A stretch of 64,000 nt of DNA from Cubamyces lactineus (lineage: Eukaryota; Basidiomycota; Agaricomycetes; Polyporales; Polyporaceae). Under the pieces are notes generated by a model, which worked only from the letters and a program-made list of their open reading frames with translations, ran no database searches and was not told the origin of the DNA. The DNA lies in the NCBI GenBank assembly GCA_022376465.1, contig JACDTU010000003.1:496001-560000 (forward strand), given 5' to 3'. The translations under genes and the position numbers were made by a program. Shown piece after piece: positions 31,587 through 45,579 of the stretch; the stretch's first letter is position 1, and each line of letters starts with the position of its first letter.

Positions 31587-33587
31587 ATGTCCAATCCCAC
31601 TCAAACACCTGGCCCAAGAACTCCCACTGTCACTTCTCCCACCTTCCGCTCTCGACCTGCTCGCTCTGTGTCTACTGGAAACCGCACTTTGACGCGTAGA
31701 CCATCAGTCTCTGGGGTTGCTTTGACAAACCCGGTGACTGGGGCAGCGAAAGCTCAGCGTACATCTAAAACCACCCAAAAGCTTGTCGTCCTTCCCTCTG
31801 CGCCTCAAACCAAACCTCCTCCACCCGAAGTCGACGAGGAAGAGGAGCAACTTCATGGTTATGAGACTGACCAGGGTGTGCGCGAGCACAAGAGCGCTGG
31901 GGAGCGCATGAGCAAGGAGCAGAGGGAGAAGGCGGGCTTTAGGCGGATCACAGCGTACTGTGTCGCAGAGAGCTTCAAGATGAAGTTACTGGCCAGCTTT
32001 CTGAAGCGTGAGCACAACGTCAAACCGCGCATTTACGACGAGGCCATGTATGTGGTAAGTAGCAAAAGTTCCATCTACCGCTTGTTTGCGTGGTCTTACT
32101 CTGTGTCCAGATGTATCACCTACCACTTCTCCCAGGCTATGGCCCCGGCTCCAACATTCGCTCTTCTGCGCCTCCAGTTACGCCTGGCCGTGAGGATCCG
32201 AGCTCTGGCCTCTCAGAGGCCGAAGAAGATGGCTACCAAGGGACATATTTCAGCTCTACCGCGCCGCAAGAAGAGTCTATAGCTCCGCCTATGGAGGGTT
32301 ACATGCCGTCCGCGTCCCCAATCACCGCAACGCATGGTCTTCCGGCCGAGGGCCCCGCGCAAGTCGAGGACGCTGCTCAGGAACAAGCCCGGGCCTCTCA
32401 ACAAATGCGCGTAATAGTGAATGCAGAAGAACGTGAACCCGAGCCGTCGAAGAGCGAGGCTATCAGGCCGAGGAGAGTCAGTAGGCGCAAAGCAGCATCT
32501 GAAGTTGAGAATTTCGCGGAGGCAATATTCTTCGATTATGGTGTTGTCGTGTTCTACGGCTTCCGCGAAGACCAGGAGCTCGGCATCATTGAAGACATAG
32601 AAGAGGCAGGCATACTGCAGCGGCAGATCCCTCACGACGACTGGGAGGTGGAAGCTTGCCATTATGCTGTGAGGACCTCTACTTTCTTTCGGTCAGGTTG
32701 GATGCTCATATCCATTAGCATGACCCCAACATTGCATTCCCACGCATATATAATGATTTTTTCAGTACGTAGACCCATAAGCACCGTCAGATGAAACATT
32801 GGGGCTCACCGCACCGCGATAGCATTCAAGACCCATTCACATCTCCTTCAGCTCTCTGTCGCGCACGCACTCGCACAGTCCACACTCCTCGCGCACTACG
32901 AGACACTCGCACACCGGATCCTCTCCTCACCACGAACGCGCTCGATCCCCGCCCAACTTGCTTCGACGGGCGTACTGGCGCTCTCTCGCAAGGACGCACT
33001 CAAGCTTACTGGGCGGCTCTTCACGCTCCGGCGTGACGTGAATCTAGTCAGCAACGTACTCGATGTACCGGAGCTGTTCTGGGACGAGGCGAGTTTGAAA
33101 GCGCTGTATGATGCTGTGCGCGAGTACATGGAGATCGGGCCGCGCGTACAGGTTCTCAACGAGAAGATCGCTGTAGCCGAAGATTTGGTGCGTTTCAAGG
33201 TATCATTGAGGAAGGGTGCATATTACTGACCCACGGAACCTATAGCTCGGTGCCATTCACGACCACTTGAATAACAATGCCATGGATCGGATAACATGGA
33301 TCATCATATGGCGCGTCTCCTCTCATACCTGATCATGCCCGACTCATAGCTAACTTCTAGGATGCAGGCTAATTGTAGTCGCGTGTCTAGTCGAAGTTGT
33401 ACGTATCCTGCTAGACATACCCCTGCGTGTATTTCTAACATCTTCCCCTCAGGGTGAAGTCATCGCGCGACTTGTCGTGCACGCCACCATGGGCTCTAGC
33501 TCAACGCCATCACCGGAGCAAATCCTGGCAAGCATGTCTCGCGAAGAAGCGTTGGCGGCGCTCGAGCGTATCACTCGCTTGTCATGA
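31587..33587 (+). CDS. RMD1: RMD1/SIF2-family protein (DUF155), tail-anchored
   Basis: Yeast Rmd1 is linked to meiotic nuclear division, and relatives sit on mitochondrial or ER membranes. The N terminus is Thr/Ser/Pro-rich and disordered. The conserved core appears in exons from about 31.9 kb: FRRITAYCVAESFKMKLLAS, REHNVKPRIYDEAMYV, then AIFFDYGVVVFYGFREDQEL, the DUF155 signature. Helical segments (LVSNVLDVPELFWDEASLKA, YMEIGPRVQVLNEKIAVAED) follow, and near the end a hydrophobic segment ITWIIIW + LIVVACLVEV assembled across introns, as in the family. It ends in ALERITRLS. About seven exons; only the outer limits and main blocks were fixed. Family assignment is firm. Confidence 0.85.
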
Positions 33588-33783
33588 CCGCCCAACGGTT
33601 TCACACGTAGACGACATACCTCTTGCCTCACTAGATACCTCGGACAAATTTGGATGCACTGTACAATATCTCTGTCTACTTCCATAAACTTGTTCTTGAA
33701 GTGCGACATCCCAAGCCTCTAATATGGCAAACATCGCATCGATAGCAAAACGAGGTAAGGGGAAGACACATGAAGCGCCCTGA

Positions 33784-35629
33784 TCAAGGAAGGTATGGCC
33801 AGTCCCTAGTCTCATCTTCGCTCCACTCTCGGTTGGTCCCAAGCCAGAACTGTCACAAAGAAACGGTGAGATCCAACGCTACATTCACGATATTCACACA
33901 CGCTCACCTCATCCTCAGGACCTATCAATAGCTCCTGGCTGTGTACGACGCTTTCCGTGACCTCGTCATTGAGCCTCCTTAAACGTTGCAGGGGAACGTC
34001 AGGCCGGTCGATATCCACACCCGTCCATCCAGTGCGTATATTGAACCATCCCCGGGTGACAAGATCGTACACAGGTTCCCAGTCCGGCCTGCTGCTGTTC
34101 TCCTCTTTGGGGATCCGCACCCCACTGAAGCAGCCGTTCGAGGTGACTAGGATGTAGCGCAAAGACGGGACGGTGCTCTTGAGCTCTGCGGCGGTCGCCT
34201 CGTGGTCTAGGGAGCGGACACTGGTGACGAAATCGCGGGAATAACCAATATCAGGCTCGTTGGCGTAGACGCCGCAACGGACGATAATGAGAAGGTGCGT
34301 GAGCTGATGACAGTGCCTGAGCGACGATTTGAGCTTTGACTGCAGACGAATACAATCAGGCCTAGGGAGCAGTATGCACGAGGTTGTCGATCAACGTACC
34401 AGGACGTCCTCCCATTTCATGGACTCGACCGTAGCCGCATTCGCACCGGTACTTGTCTCACAATTATCGTATGCGAGCATAACTACTAAGTGTGTCAGCT
34501 TCGACGCGACTTCGTCTGGAATCAGGCCGTCGAACACGTTGAGGCCATGGGAGAGCAAGATGGTGAGCTTCAGACGGTAAGGTGGCGCGTCTCGCAGGAA
34601 GTCGATCAACGCCTGCTTGCGATGGCTGCAAACCCGGTCCACCATGAAATGCCGCACTTGGCAGGTTAGCCCGAGCATGTAGAGCGTGTGCGTGTCGCCT
34701 ACGACGCGCTCCAGCTTCGTCCACGAGTGCCGTTCCTGGTACGCACGGTTCAACGCGCGGATGCGGGCCTGCTCGGGGGCGTTCGCCCTCAGCGGGGCAC
34801 CGTCGTGGCCGTGAAGAGGGCCGACGTCGAGGATCCCGTCCAGAGCGGGGAACATGTTGATCAAGACGTCCGTCCACACCGGGCCAAACTGTTGACCCAA
34901 GAGCGCGGAATGCACAGCGGGGAAGGTGCTGCCTCGGTCCCCTTGGTTATACAGGACGGAAGCCTCTGTTACCTCCAGCACCTCAAGGGTCGGCGCGAGG
35001 TGCTCCAGGAGCCGGCCGATCATGGCGGGTCTGAGGCAGCCTGTCTCGTCCGAGAACGTGAGATCGAACAGACCGAGACGGATGACTTTCAGGGGGGAAC
35101 GCGTCTGCTTGACGATGCCCTCGGCGTCGCTGCACCACGACTGGCGGTCCTCGGAAACGAACTCGCGCAGGATCGACACGCGCCACATCGCCTCGGGCAG
35201 CTTGGGACACTCGAAGTACTCAAACATCCGCTGAGGGGAGGGGAGCTCCAGGTACTCGAGGTATGTGGCGCGCTCGAGTATGTCGATCAACAGCTGCGCG
35301 ACCTCTTCGCGTCTTGCGTAGTCGGGCAGAACGTCTATGATGAGGCCGCGGAGCAGGCGCGACCGGTCTTCTGTGATGTTGGGCCCCAAGAGAAACTGAT
35401 GGAAGGAGCGGACGGTGGCCTCCTTCGTGAGCGATATGGGCTTCATGCTGAGCAGTCTCCTGATGGAAACGGCGTGGCATGCATGAGAAACCAAGGAGAA
35501 CGAGAGAACGGTCGGAATGTCCGCCAGCGAGGAGCAGACATTCTCTAGGATGTCGAAATTGAGGTTACGCATGGGGCTGAGAGCTACGTCGTCGGGCGGG
35601 ATATGATCTGGTTCTCCGAAGTCTGTCAT
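33784..35629 (-). CDS. F-box-like protein, paralogue A (575 aa, three exons)
   Basis: Exons are 35629-34400, 34339-33908 and 33849-33784. An F-box-like N terminus (LNFDILENVCSSLADIPTVL then SHACHAVSIRRLL) is followed by a long helical/leucine-rich region of the kind that selects substrates in SCF ubiquitin ligases. The paralogues at 43.1, 45.6 and 47.8 kb start at the Met equivalent to 35572, so the 19 extra residues may not be translated. All four genes share intron positions: the first after the codon ending WEDVL (or its equivalent), the second before a short last exon. Shared blocks include PTLEVLEVTEASVL, NMFPALDG, VVGDTHTLYMLGLTCQVRH, PPYRLKLTILLSHGLNVFD. It is the most divergent member and the only one on -. 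Confidence 0.8.
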
Positions 35630-35978
35630 TCAATAGCTACTCACGCAGTGCTTCAAACTTACTGGCTGAGATATTACACTGAGGCCCTTCGTCCTATTTG
35701 TTGGCGATTCGGAAGTTGCAAGACCCGTTCGTGAGATGGCGAACGCAAAAGCCTACGGTCATCGATCAACGTGGACTTCGGCGATGCACGGTTCAATACT
35801 GAACTCCAATTTCAAAGAAGTGGCCATTCAATCAGGTGACCGCGAAGTATCACGTCGCCAAAGGCTGGGAGGCGACACTGAACTTACTGACATTGCACGG
35901 AGACACCAAGGTTGTGATGAAGGGGGAGACCCCAAAAGAGTCCATTCGATCCCTGATCCTGAATTGGTATACCTACAT
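35630..35978. other. Intergenic between F-box A start and HET gene A end
   Basis: 349 bp. It holds the upstream region of the F-box gene and the 3' flank of the HET gene, both on -. An ORF on + (35736-36332) is antisense to the HET gene end and is not supported. Confidence 0.35.
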
Positions 35979-38245
35979 CTAGCAAGCATAGTAGTACACG
36001 ACATCTTCTATTGGAGTCGGCAAGAGAAAATCCTCGGGTACTTCGCTTTTCACGCCTCTCGGAGAGTGCTCTACGATGCTCACATCAAGGCCATACAAGG
36101 AATCGAGGTCCGCGTCAAGATACACAACCGGACGCAAGCGCCACAGCTGAAACTTCAAAATCACTTCGATGGAACTACCGGGAACAGAGAATCGCTTGGT
36201 TGCATCTGGCCATGCATCGACGTGCTCGGTCATACAATCGCCCATGTCGGGGACATCGTCCATGACTGCCCTGGGGTCGCCGAGCGTGACGACGACGTGG
36301 ATCGCATGGGACGGGCGCGCAGACACCATTGAGCTAGAAGAGTCCAGCCCGCGATAGCATAACGAGGCATGGATGGAGAGCGACTCGAACGGGTGTGGAT
36401 CCGGGGTGCGGAACGTCAGTTTGCTGTAGAGGTCCCTTCGACTGAGGTGTATCTGGGGTTCCTCCACAAAGCGTGAGTGGCGCCCGATGAGCTCGAAGCC
36501 CCCTGCCGCACGTAAGTGCTCGATGGTCCGGCGAGTCACGATGATCCTACATGGCGCCGTCCAAGACCAATCAAACATTTCAAGGGGACGTCGGTCGTGA
36601 GCGGGACCTTGGATAAAGAGGTCTCGCCGAGAGTCTGAGGGCGAGATGCAGATATCCGCCATGGTCCATTGCTTCCAGAACCGCGCGAGAAGTCGTCGAC
36701 GCGACGTGCTCGACGCCGTATCGGACCCGGGTGACAGAAGCTTGAGCATCACGATGCTGTGGTTGAATGAGTAGAGGGAATAGAACGACCCGGAGGACGG
36801 ATCGCTGACTATGTAATGGCCAGGTTGTGTGGGATGTGGATATAAGACTAGAGCGATCAGGCAGTCTTCGTCCAGATGGCGGCATGGTAGCAAAGCTAAG
36901 CAGGCGGGTCGACTCTGGCTTTGAACATCCCGTGGCCGAGCTTGAGGGCGCTGAGTTTCCTCCAGTAACACAATGGGCAAACGAGTGCATACGCCAAAGC
37001 TCCTGATGTTGACGCCTTGGTCGAAGGTTGGGAGGGGACTTTCATTGTCACGCTGCACCCCACGCCGAGACTTGAACCACGAAATGAGTCGCCCGACGAG
37101 AGAGCGCTGGTGCCGAATCACCTTGCCGTCTGCTATCATCCGAGATAGACCTGCAGTGTATCCATCAATAGGAACGACCCGACCCGAGTAGCGGAAGTCG
37201 TAAGGCGAGGTCGCGAACAAGTCCTCTCGCACTTCTTTCCAACTGCGTATGGAGTCTGAACCCCTGTTCGCCTCTCTCGTCTTGTCATAGAAGCCAGATC
37301 GCTTGCTAGCCATGCGGTTGAGGCTTTCCAAGGATATACACGGGTCGTCTTCCTGCTGGAGCCATCGCAGAGAGCGGCCCCACACAAACAACGTCTGGTC
37401 CGGGATGCGCTGAACGATCTCTTCCTGCAGTCGACGGAAGGCGTTGCGCCCTTCGCCGTAAATCGTGGGCATGTGCAAGCCGAAGATCCCGAGGAGCGAG
37501 TACGCCTCATCTTCGACTCGGGTCGTCGTTCTCCTCGAGGCCCATGACATCCTCTGTGCGACGCTCACAGATGAGAGCGGCCGGAGGTGCAAGAGGATGC
37601 GCGAGTCAATCCCAGTGATCTCCTCGATGAGGTCGCACAAGCTGCTCTTCGAGCCCAAGACGGTCCAGCTCCGGGAGAGAAAAATGACCTCGCTCGGCGC
37701 GACGAGCTCCTGCAGCGTCCAGCCGCGAGTAAACCAGCGGCTCTGACGGAACGCCGAGCCCTCGCGCCTCGGGTTCACGTCGTCCTCGACGTCCTCGAGG
37801 AACGCGAAACAGATATCCGCGCCGGCGTACCACGCGTACATCGAGTTGATCGTCTCTGAGAGCTCCGCGCTGCTCGTCTTGTCGATGCAGCACGAGTCGA
37901 TCCAGACGAGGCGGTACCCGAAGCGTCGCGCGACGGCGCAGCAATGCCTGAGCTTCGCCGAGAGCCTCTCGTCGTCCCAGAGCGGATTGGAGTCTACGTC
38001 GCTCGTGGGGCTGTCGCGGACGACGGTGGCGCGATCAGCGGTGAACATCCACACGTCCTGCAAAGTGGTCAGGATTAATTCGAAACCTACGATGGAGACA
38101 TACAAGAGATTCGTACCTGAAAACTTTGTTCGCCATCGGGAGACCAGACGTGAGATAGGATCGCGTGGTTGCCCCTGCCATCCGAGGTCTTTGGAGGCGC
38201 ATGGAATCCGCGTAGCTCCAAAGTATGGGTGTCCAAGGGCCACAT
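35979..38245 (-). CDS. HET-domain protein A (735 aa, two exons)
   Basis: HET-domain proteins are fungal nonself-recognition effectors whose activation leads to cell death on fusion of unlike strains. Exons are 38245-38117 and 38057-35979. Exon 1 encodes MWPLDTHTLELRGFHAPPK, then NHAILSHVW and GEQSFQ; the intron falls right after Gln and exon 2 opens DVWMFTADRATVV. HET motifs follow: YRLVWIDSCCIDKTSSAELS, SRWFTRGWTLQELVAPSEVI, DEAYSLLGIFGLHMPTIYGE, GRNAFRRLQEEIVQRIPDQ. The long C-terminal region (about 400 residues) aligns with that of HET gene B and contains no repeat or NB-ARC motif, so partner recognition is not evident. The reading frame also runs upstream without the intron, but that removes the family start. 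Confidence 0.88.
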
Positions 38246-39194
38246 CTTCGACTTGCCCTGCCCCCACGAGAACGCGTGGGACCGTGCAGCTGCGACGGCG
38301 TGTGGCGCTAGAGGTGCGTGAGACGGTTAGCCAGGAGCGGTGATCCACTAGTCAACGTCAGTCAAGTCGTGTTCCACGTCCAAGCCTCAGGCATGTGATG
38401 TGGTACATGAGTGAGAGGACTCTCACCGCGATTTGGACAGGGCACTCACACAACAATAGGAGTTACTATGGCAGTCCCGGATAGGTGAGATCTTCCCCAG
38501 GCTTCAGGCATCGAGCTTCGAACGCGCAGGAGTTGGCGCTGGCGACAAATGGTGCTTGATCACATAGCAGACAGGTTTTCCGAAAGTGTAGCGAGCCAGT
38601 GTAAATTGCTTTGCGTGCAGATAGACGTACAGGGAACAGACTTCAACAGTGACCAATATTGACGGCGGGGGAGGGCGCGCACTCTAATAACATGCCAGAC
38701 GGACGACGGAAACGGACTCCACCTACAAATACCCTCAAGCTCCACGTTCCAAACCTCCGACAAACGTGCAAATGCGCGCGTGAGCAGGTCATGTCCCAGC
38801 ATCGCAAGGACGTGGGCTGATGACGAGAATTCCAAGCCAAAGTGGGATGAAGCCGTATCAGGGGAGTGCGGGGAGAAGGACAGCGCACAGCGGCGTCGAC
38901 GGGGTAGGAATGTGAGAGTCCGAGACAGGCAAGGGAAGAACAGACGTTGTTGCGGAGGGTACATTTTCGGACATTCTGTCATTCAACGACGAGCTGGAAC
39001 AGGCGATGGGAGGTATCAGCCGGCTGTCGCAAACCAGGCACAGAGACAACCGTCAGCACCGACCATGCGAGGCGGGTAGCGCTAGATTGGGGAATGGTAG
39101 GATAGAAGCAACTCACGTATATCAAAACAAGACAGCACAGTCAGTGGTGAGCGAACGTAAGAACAGACATGCGTGTGACGGGCGTGCAGGCGGT
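38246..39194. other. Intergenic, no supported gene
   Basis: Overlapping ORFs on both strands (38560-38982 and others) show no domain. This is the upstream region of HET gene A and the 3' flank of the MAP kinase gene. Confidence 0.35.
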
Positions 39195-40777
<1,583 letters not shown>

Positions 40778-40789
40778 GGCGTTGGTTGG

Positions 40790-40871
40790 TGGTGGTGGTG
40801 AGGAGGAGAGGGGCGGGGAGGGAGGAGGAGGATTACAAAAGAGAAGACAAGACGGGATGAAAGGCTATATA
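40790..40871 (-). promoter_or_regulatory. Promoter/leader of the MAP kinase gene
   Basis: On - there is TATATAG at about 40871-40865, then a nearly pure C/T tract (the + strand is G/A-only for most of 40790-40835) ending shortly before the ATG at 40777. CT-rich leaders are typical of fungal promoters. Confidence 0.4.
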
Positions 40872-40877
40872 GAGCGA

Positions 40878-43056
40878 TCTTGTTGTCTCGACGGCGCTTC
40901 CCGGTTACGCCGCAAGCGCCCAAAGAGCCTCGTCTCTAGAGCAACGTCGTTTCCGTCTCCAGGTCGCACACTGATCTGCACATCGGAACATCCCTTATTC
41001 CCAGCCTCAACTTGGCAGAGCTCACCCAACAGCGACAGGCACTAACGGGGAACCTAGGGTCACTGCCGACGTTCGCGCAACCACACCCAACCACCACCAT
41101 GTCGGGCATACGATGTGTAATACGCGTACGATAGCGACGATCCATACGTACCGACCAAGTTAACACCTTCAAGTACCACTGTCTGCGTAAGTCAACCTTC
41201 AGCAGGCAATGCTGTACTCCCGAAGTTTCAACGTCGGTTCGGCTTCAGCCACCAGTTGGAACAGGCCAGTACTTGTTCGATCGAGATAGGTATCGCGTAT
41301 CCGCTGACAGTCCAAAACTGGGACATCTTTGCTTTGAGTCAAGTTAATCTTCTGTACCAGGTCTGAGCGGTATGTGATGAAAGTTCGAGCATGTACCCAA
41401 TCCGGCTATTCGTCATACGAATCCGAGTTGACCCTCCGAAATTCGTCGCTGCAGCTTCTGCTGACGGATCTGTCACCGTCACTGCGAATGCCCCTTCAAC
41501 AATGATGACCGGGACCATGTAGGTAAGTTCTGGATTGACGGGATGCATAATTGACAGCATTCCGCATATCTGGCCCATCATCACTGCCCGCAGTTCAAGA
41601 AGCAGACCCCAGCGCCGCTTCGTGAGCTCTTTCGTGGACTGGTTCATTCCGTAGCTCGCTGCTCTTTGCCGGTGCCGGGATACGTCCCAAATGACGTCTG
41701 ATGCTAGACTGACCAGCGTCGGAGCGTTCACTGCCATTATGCTCCCAATGCTCGACACGGATCTCCGCATGCCCATTCATGAGCACCGCAGCGAAGTTCG
41801 CCCCCGATTGATCGAGTAACTTCGGCCTCGGAAGAGATGTCGAACACTCGCGATCGTGAGTATCCTGCCTTCTCCTACTCACGTCCAACTCTTGATCAAC
41901 GGCTCCAGCGGCACACGCACGCATGCACGGTGGGTCCATGACGTGTGATACCGCCGTCTGTCGTCAAGCGCTTTCCCTTCTATATGGACGTCAAGGTATC
42001 TGCGCGATGACATGTCTTGTGGAGTCGATCTGATTTATTCCAGGTGGTTCAACGTAGCTGATAGGTACGCGACACAACCAGTACTTTCCGTGCTGCGTTG
42101 CGGCGTTTACGTCGTGCATATGCACTCGGTGAGCTCTGTCTTCTCCCAAGGCTTAATCTCCTCTCGCTGACCGCAGCAGCAGTGTATTCATGGTTCATCA
42201 CGCACCAGAATATCGCTCCCATGCTCTCGCTCGGCCGTGTTCCAGGAACGTGGTAAGTGACCGACGAGGCGTGTCGGCAGTGCGAACGCGCTCTACTGGT
42301 ACAGCTGGATTGGGCATGCGTATATCCCAACTCGGACTCGGCACCCCGATAGCCCGTCATCCGTCGTCTCAGCACTGCTGTGACCTGTGCGTCGGTGTTG
42401 CGATATCCCGCCGCGCGTTGGCATTTGCCATGCATGGAGGTACCGAAGTGAGCTCGGCGGCAGCGTGCCCGACTCGCCACGCGTTCCCTGTCTCTTCCGA
42501 GATTCTTCACCTTGGGGGCGCTGCAGCATACCCGAAGCATTTGACCGAACCTGTTGTACTAGATGGGACTTGGATCGGAATGTCGGTTCATAGTCCCCGC
42601 CATCGGTATTTCACGTTCCGTATGTCACTGGTAAGGGTGGGCTTCTCCAGTGCGATGCATGGATCTGAGTTCCATATCTATGTAACCCGCTTTGGTTGTA
42701 TGCCTGTATTGAACGTGTTTGTTAGTACTGCATAAGTGCACGATCAACAAGCATCATCAGATAAACCGGAGTCGTTGAACGCTCATCGATTCGGAGCCGT
42801 TGGTCACTCGGTGCTAGTCTGGATTCATCACTCCCTTTCAAGCGTTGTGCGTGGGTCTGTAATAGCTACCTATTGTGTTCAGCGTCCAGCCTTTGTATAC
42901 ACCGCAGCGCAGGCTAAAAGGTAATGACTCAGAACAGTGGGAAACACAGTTTGTGGCTAACAGCGACCACAGCGCGTACCTTGAAAACCCAACCGCAGAC
43001 AGCCCAGTCGAACTCCGGCGAGTCGAAAATACCCTGTCGCCGACCCCACGCCTGAG
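40878..43056. other. Gene-poor stretch, 2.2 kb, possible relics
   Basis: A - strand ORF (41339-41776) has modest hydrophobic stretches, and a + strand piece near 42036-42260 (RWFNVADRYATQPVLSVLR, then ITHQNIAPMLSLGRVPGTW after a further acceptor) reads as protein-like. Neither can be extended into a gene, and no family is recognised, so no CDS is called. The rest shows nothing. Confidence 0.3.
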
Positions 43057-44881
43057 ATGCCTGACCTCCACTGGGATGTTCTGACCTCTATTTGCCATCA
43101 TGTGCGAGATATCCCTACCATCCTTTCGATCTCCCTCGCCTGTCGTACATTGCGCACAATCGCTGCTCGGAGGCTTCTCAACACTCAGGTTGTCGTCCTC
43201 GATGCTCTATCCATCACCTCCTTCCGTCAATTCATCGACGCCGACAGAGCCGCACGCCTTCCTTTTGTCCGCAAGCTGAAGATCGACCTGCCCTGGTGCT
43301 GGTCTAGCAGGTGCCTCACGGAGGATATCCGGCCAGGCTTCATTCAATTCGTGTTGGACCTCCTTGAGCAGGCGACCCGCCTCGAGTCGCTCATACTCCC
43401 ATATCCCTCTTCCACCTACAGTGGACTTGATTGTGATCATCGCTTTCTGACAGCGATCACCCGGCTCTCGAGCTTGTGCGAGCTCGCGCTGGAGGAGGGG
43501 TGGACGCCGATGGAGGAGATCCTAGGCAACACGTGTTCGGCGCTCAAGATCCTGCGTGTGCACCCTGGCACGTCGCGCTCTGCTGACCCATTTCTGAAAT
43601 GCGATGTCCTATTCAGCCTCCTCCAGCACATCGCTCCGACATTGGAAACACTTGAAGTTGTCGCACAGGTAGTCTCCTTGTCTCATAACCCTCGGACCAA
43701 CCACGTATTTCCGGCCTTGCGATCCTTCAAGGTCGATACATTGACTCGGATGGCTTCGATTCGGACAGAAAGCCTGATACAGCTGTTTCCCGCACTTGAC
43801 GGCACACTTGCCTTCTATAGCCTGTATCCGACCCCCAACAGCGTGGAAGAAGGAAGGGAAGCTCACGAACTCAACCGGGCGAGCCAACTGCAGCGAACAT
43901 GGAAATCTCTGGACAGGGTCGTCGGAGACGTCCGTCTAATCTACGCACTGGGGCTTGTCTGCCCCGTCCGCCATCTCATGCTTGACGGTGTCAGTAGACA
44001 CAGCAAGTACCAGCTCGATGACATCCTACTCAACGCGCGCCCTACGCACCTGAAGCTAACGCTCGACCTCGCCCGCGGGATAGGCGTACTCGAGAACTTA
44101 CTCCCACCGGAGGTCGCATCGGAACTAACGCACCTTGTCCTTTTTCTATCCTGCGCCAACTACAATACCATCACTGGGGAAGATGAAAGAGTTGCCATGC
44201 AGACGTTAGAATGGGCCACTCTCCTGGTGAGTTGCGACGTATTCCAGACGGCTGATCATCGCTGAGTGTCGCGTCCTCTTTGTCAATGTCAGGACAAGGT
44301 CTTCACTGCACTGAATGGGACGCGACTTACTCACTTGCGTGTTGTCCTACAATGTTGCACGGACACGTGGGGCTCCTCAAACATCCCATACTCGGAGGAC
44401 TTCGTGCGCGCCGTTCGGTATTTCGGAGAGGGGCCTACGGCACTCCAAGTTGCTTCAAACTTCATGAACGCGCTCCCGACGTTGCAATACGTGTTCCTGA
44501 TGACTAGTGGCCAGTCCTGTCTCGTCCTAGAGTCCAGGGGGGATTCTCCAGAGCACAGTTGGGAAGATAGCGGGTCTTCCACGACACAAGATCAATCGCT
44601 CTGTAGGGGCACAAACATCCAGGGCGGCGAATGGCTCTCGTCGTCTGATTGGCGGAGCACTTGGAGCACGGATGGCATTCCAGAGCAACTGGCGAGTGAT
44701 ATGGCCAAGGATCTGATAGAAGCAGAAGATTTGGTTCTGTCGAAGCAGGATCATGTAAGTCACATCTGTCGGCACTGTGGGCGTGTTACTCGCACAGCGT
44801 CGCATTCAGCTCATTGCTTTTTCTTCACAGTTTGACCTAGAAGAGAACCCGTTGGAATGTGCAGTTGGGATATGGGACTGA
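43057..44881 (+). CDS. F-box-like protein, paralogue B (560 aa, three exons)
   Basis: Exons 43057-44226, 44293-44754 and 44831-44881 are in frame with GT-AG borders. The N terminus MPDLHWDVLTSICHHVRDIP with TILSISLACRTLRTIAARRL is the F-box-like part. The rest resembles a leucine-rich substrate-binding region with LRSFKV, LIQLFPALDGTLAF, SLDRVVGDVRLIYALGL and CPVRHLMLDGV. Exon 2 begins DKVFTALNGTRLTHLRVVLQ and ends LSKQDH; exon 3 encodes 16 residues ending AVGIWD. It is the first gene of a three-copy head-to-tail array. By family, a probable adaptor of an SCF ubiquitin ligase; substrate unknown. Confidence 0.85.
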
Positions 44882-45579
44882 CCCGGGAGGACCACTAGTT
44901 GATGTCGCCATAGTGGTTTCTGATCTACTCAGCTTCCCCGACGCACTGTACGATGAGAGTTTCCTTGAGTTCAGGACTCCAGCGCTTGATGTTGAGCGGT
45001 CTATGCTATTCTATGTCGCTGACTACAGACTCCGCCTGCCTATCCGTATGGTTCAACTTGGTCCAGCACGTGTGATCTCTAGTAGGACGCCAACTTTGGG
45101 GCTTCTTGATATTCAACCGGAGTTGCTACAAGTCAGGCGCACAACCTTTGCTGGGCTCGATGCTGCGTAACGTAAACAAGCTGACTCTCCAGACTACGTC
45201 GGACACTACCGTGGCGTATAGGTGCCATAGGAACAGCCTCAAGTATCTGTTGGTTCGTTCGAGCTCCAGTCATTGCAGCCGTGACTGTGCGAATGCAAGC
45301 ATCACCAAATAGTAGAATGCACTGGGTGGTACTACCCGTTCATTACTTTGAAGCTGCTTCTTTCGACGTCTCCACGTATCCCCGCCGCCTTCCGAAACAT
45401 TGCCGCCACTGGAACCCACTCGACCTTTGCATAATACCGGTGCGAACAATAAGGTAACGCGGCGCGAGATGATACCAATAACATGTACACTTACGCCAAC
45501 ACCAAAGGCTTCCAGGTCATCGAAACCCAGCCGCTCAATCCGATCTGCCAGTAATCAAGGACGCCCCGCTATCAATTCC
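44882..45579. other. Intergenic between F-box B and C
   Basis: An ORF on + (44859-45170) starts inside the last exon of B and has no recognisable domain. The C/T- and A-rich sequence from 45340 is the probable promoter of copy C. Confidence 0.35.

Noticed and set aside
34688..35548. 286-codon ORF on + antisense to F-box gene A
   Set aside because: A shadow of the high-GC coding strand; the - strand has the family protein.
41339..41776. 145-codon ORF on - with hydrophobic stretches
   Set aside because: Too short and isolated; cannot be linked to neighbouring exons or a family.
44859..45170. 103-codon ORF on + after F-box copy B
   Set aside because: Starts inside the last exon of copy B and has no homologue among the paralogues' flanks.
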